Position numbers and translations under genes: made by a program | Source: Moduliflexus sp964602655 | GTDB taxonomy: Bacteria > Moduliflexota > Moduliflexia > Moduliflexales > Moduliflexaceae | Assembly (NCBI GenBank): GCA_964602655.1 | Contig: CAZRSF010000076.1 | Span: forward strand, 1 to 31,080 | Direction: 5' to 3' | Length of the DNA stretch: 31,080 nucleotides | Notes under the pieces: generated by a model | Databases searched by the model: none | What the model was told of the DNA's origin: nothing | Seen by the model: the letters and a program-made list of their open reading frames with translations, nothing else | Shown here: in pieces, positions 29,591 through 31,080 of the stretch | Layout: every line of letters starts with the position of its first letter | Position numbering within the stretch: the first letter of the stretch is position 1

Positions 29591-31015
29591 TTATTCGATT
29601 TTCCGAATATGACAGCGCAACAGCCGTGTTGTCTGCGTTGTCACTTTGACTCGCTCATCAATTGCATAGCCAGCCACCCAAAGAATCCCTGATTGATCGA
29701 CCAGCAAAGGAATGATATGTCGTGTATGTTGAGGAACTTTTCTGTCAATAAAAAAATTTTTCAGGCGTTTCTTTCCTGTCATGCCTAATGGACAGAACCA
29801 ATCCCCCGGTTCTCGAAAACGGACGCGCACCGGCAAGCGCAACCGGTCGTAATCCATCTCTTGAACAGCGGCCTCTTCAGATGACCAATGATTCAGCGCA
29901 TTGTCTCGATCTATCACGGTGGCTTCAATCTGCCATTGGCCAATCGTCGTGATGCCCGGAAGCATGAGCGGCACAACGTTTTCTGCCACAGACTGAATCG
30001 CGTGTGTTGCCTTGTCGCCGCGTTGAAATGTCCCCCATTCCTCCTGACAAGATGCCACAATTCCCGCCGGAAGGCAGTACCGCTGTCCCGGCTTGGCGTG
30101 TCCGAATAATTCAACAACGGCGCGGACATGCCGCATGTTGAGCGCATACGCCGCGTTAGTCAATTCGTGAAACGCCTGGACAATGATGGCGCGTCGAAGA
30201 CTGACAGGAAGTTCTGAAAACTGCGCAATATGAATTTTTATCGTCGTATCTTCCCGCTTGCAGACGTTATGATAGTGCGTTTGCGCAATTTTGTCAATAA
30301 AGAAAGCGTCTTCCTGAAACATTTGGGCGTAAGCGGTGAGTCGTTCGAGAATCGCAGGAGAGAAGTGTTGTTGCAGCAAGGGAATCAGATCGAGCCGGAT
30401 CGCATTTCGCAGGTATTTGCGGCTGAGGTTCGAACTGTCCGTCACGTATGCAAGCTGCTCCGCTTCGGCAAACTGCTCGATCTGCGCCCGCGTTGTCGTG
30501 AGCAGCGGGCGAATAATCGTCCCGTTCGACACGGGCTGAATTCCGCCCAATCCATGCAGACCGACGCCGCGAATCAGCCCGGCGAGGACGGTCTCCGCCT
30601 GATCGTTCGCGTGATGCGCGGTGGCGATTTTCTGCGCCCCGATCTGCGCGGCGACCGCGTGAAAAAACTGGTACCGCACGGAACGAGCGGCATCCTGCGG
30701 CGAAAGCTTCTTGGCGCGGATTAGTGCCGGAACATCGGCGCTTTCGATCGTGCAGGGTAAGCCGTAATTCTCGGCAAGTTGACGCACGAATTCCGCATCC
30801 CGCGCCGCTTCATCGCCGCGAAATCGGTGATTCAAATGGGCGACATGCAGCCGAATGCCGAAACGGCGCGATAAGCGATGCAACAGATGCAGCAATATGA
30901 CAGAATCAACGCCTCCGGACACGCCCACGACGACGACATCGCCGGATGTCAACATCTGATGTTCGCGGATGCACAGAATCACCTGCTCGACTATCTGCTT
31001 GTGGAGTGCGCTCAT
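29591..31015 (-). CDS. tilS: tRNA(Ile)-lysidine synthetase
   Basis: A 474-residue N-type ATP pyrophosphatase that turns C34 of the tRNA-Ile with anticodon CAU into lysidine, so that it reads AUA. The PP-loop GVSGGVDS (31-38) is intact. HLNHRFRGDEAARDAEFV, ATAHHANDQAETVL, GGIQPVSNGTIIRPLL and YVTDSSNLSRKYLRNAIRLDLIPLL are the conserved TilS blocks. The C-terminal part (REPGDWFCPLGMTGKKRLKNFFIDRKVP) is the TilS_C tRNA-binding domain. The ATG at 31015 (MSALHKQ) is chosen; a TTG at 31072 would only add an unconserved stretch. No Shine-Dalgarno sequence is visible. It is the first visible gene of the tilS-ftsH-cdaA-cdaR run. Confidence 0.95.
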   Translation of the reverse strand: MSALHKQIVEQVILCIREHQMLTSGDVVVVGVSGGVDSVILLHLLHRLSRRFGIRLHVAHLNHRFRGDEAARDAEFVRQLAENYGLPCTIESADVPALIRAKKLSPQDAARSVRYQFFHAVAAQIGAQKIATAHHANDQAETVLAGLIRGVGLHGLGGIQPVSNGTIIRPLLTTTRAQIEQFAEAEQLAYVTDSSNLSRKYLRNAIRLDLIPLLQQHFSPAILERLTAYAQMFQEDAFFIDKIAQTHYHNVCKREDTTIKIHIAQFSELPVSLRRAIIVQAFHELTNAAYALNMRHVRAVVELFGHAKPGQRYCLPAGIVASCQEEWGTFQRGDKATHAIQSVAENVVPLMLPGITTIGQWQIEATVIDRDNALNHWSSEEAAVQEMDYDRLRLPVRVRFREPGDWFCPLGMTGKKRLKNFFIDRKVPQHTRHIIPLLVDQSGILWVAGYAIDERVKVTTQTTRLLRCHIRKIE

Positions 31016-31080
31016 GTTGAGTTTGATATGGAATAGAAAGAAACACGCGGTTGAATCAGGAAGGAAAAGCAATTTAAATG

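Overview
The window looks like chromosomal DNA of a Gram-negative, probably uncultured bacterium with moderate GC content. It encodes an outer-membrane FadL-type protein, a PEP-CTERM surface protein, an HlyD/MacA-type adaptor, a putative sigma-54 promoter, ptb-buk acyl-phosphate fermentation genes and a CdaA/CdaR cyclic-di-AMP module. Short perfect palindromes sit between many genes. This mix would fit a candidate phylum such as KSB3/Modulibacteria, but that placement is a guess from gene content and was not tested. TGA works as a stop codon here (for example glgC and cdaA).

Layout. Positions 1-6200 (minus strand): hpt, an HlyD-family adaptor, glgC, ptb, buk and a partial HicB-type antitoxin, separated by palindromic repeats. 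This joins purine salvage, glycogen precursor synthesis and ATP-yielding butyrate (or branched acyl) formation. Positions 6200-8830: a secreted peptidoglycan-binding-domain protein and a large PEP-CTERM protein. Positions 8830-9715: non-coding, with hairpins and a frameshifted IS3-type transposase tail. Positions 9716-11418: a compact operon of a 34-codon ORF, a SAM methyltransferase translationally coupled to it, and a DapB-like reductase. Positions 11454-13023: AT-rich accessory DNA with a DUF4386 membrane protein, a well-formed integron attC site, and the 716-bp cassette it closes, whose only gene carries an in-frame TGA. Positions 13465-18785: two divergent signalling genes, a LacI-type sensor/GAF/PAS/SpoIIE phosphatase fusion and a double-GAF class III nucleotidyl cyclase.

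Positions 18855-21336 hold a DinB-like protein, then an enhancer array and putative sigma-54 promoter ahead of a FadL-type outer-membrane protein. Positions 21450-21780 look like the chromosomal origin: a run of DnaA boxes, then tandem boxes, DnaA-trio repeats and an AT tract. dnaN and recF follow. dnaA is not in the window. Positions 24517-31015 (minus strand) hold a TPR protein with a HEPN-like tail, and the apparent operon tilS-ftsH-cdaA-cdaR (tRNA-Ile lysidine synthesis, membrane proteolysis, c-di-AMP synthesis and its regulator).

Most interesting points: the origin with DnaA-trios next to dnaN but without dnaA; the single integron cassette with a nonsense codon in its gene; the small ORF coupled to a methyltransferase and DapB-like enzyme; the paired TGTC-N8/9-GACA array upstream of a -24/-12 promoter; and the LacI-sensor/SpoIIE fusion that lacks a DNA-binding domain.
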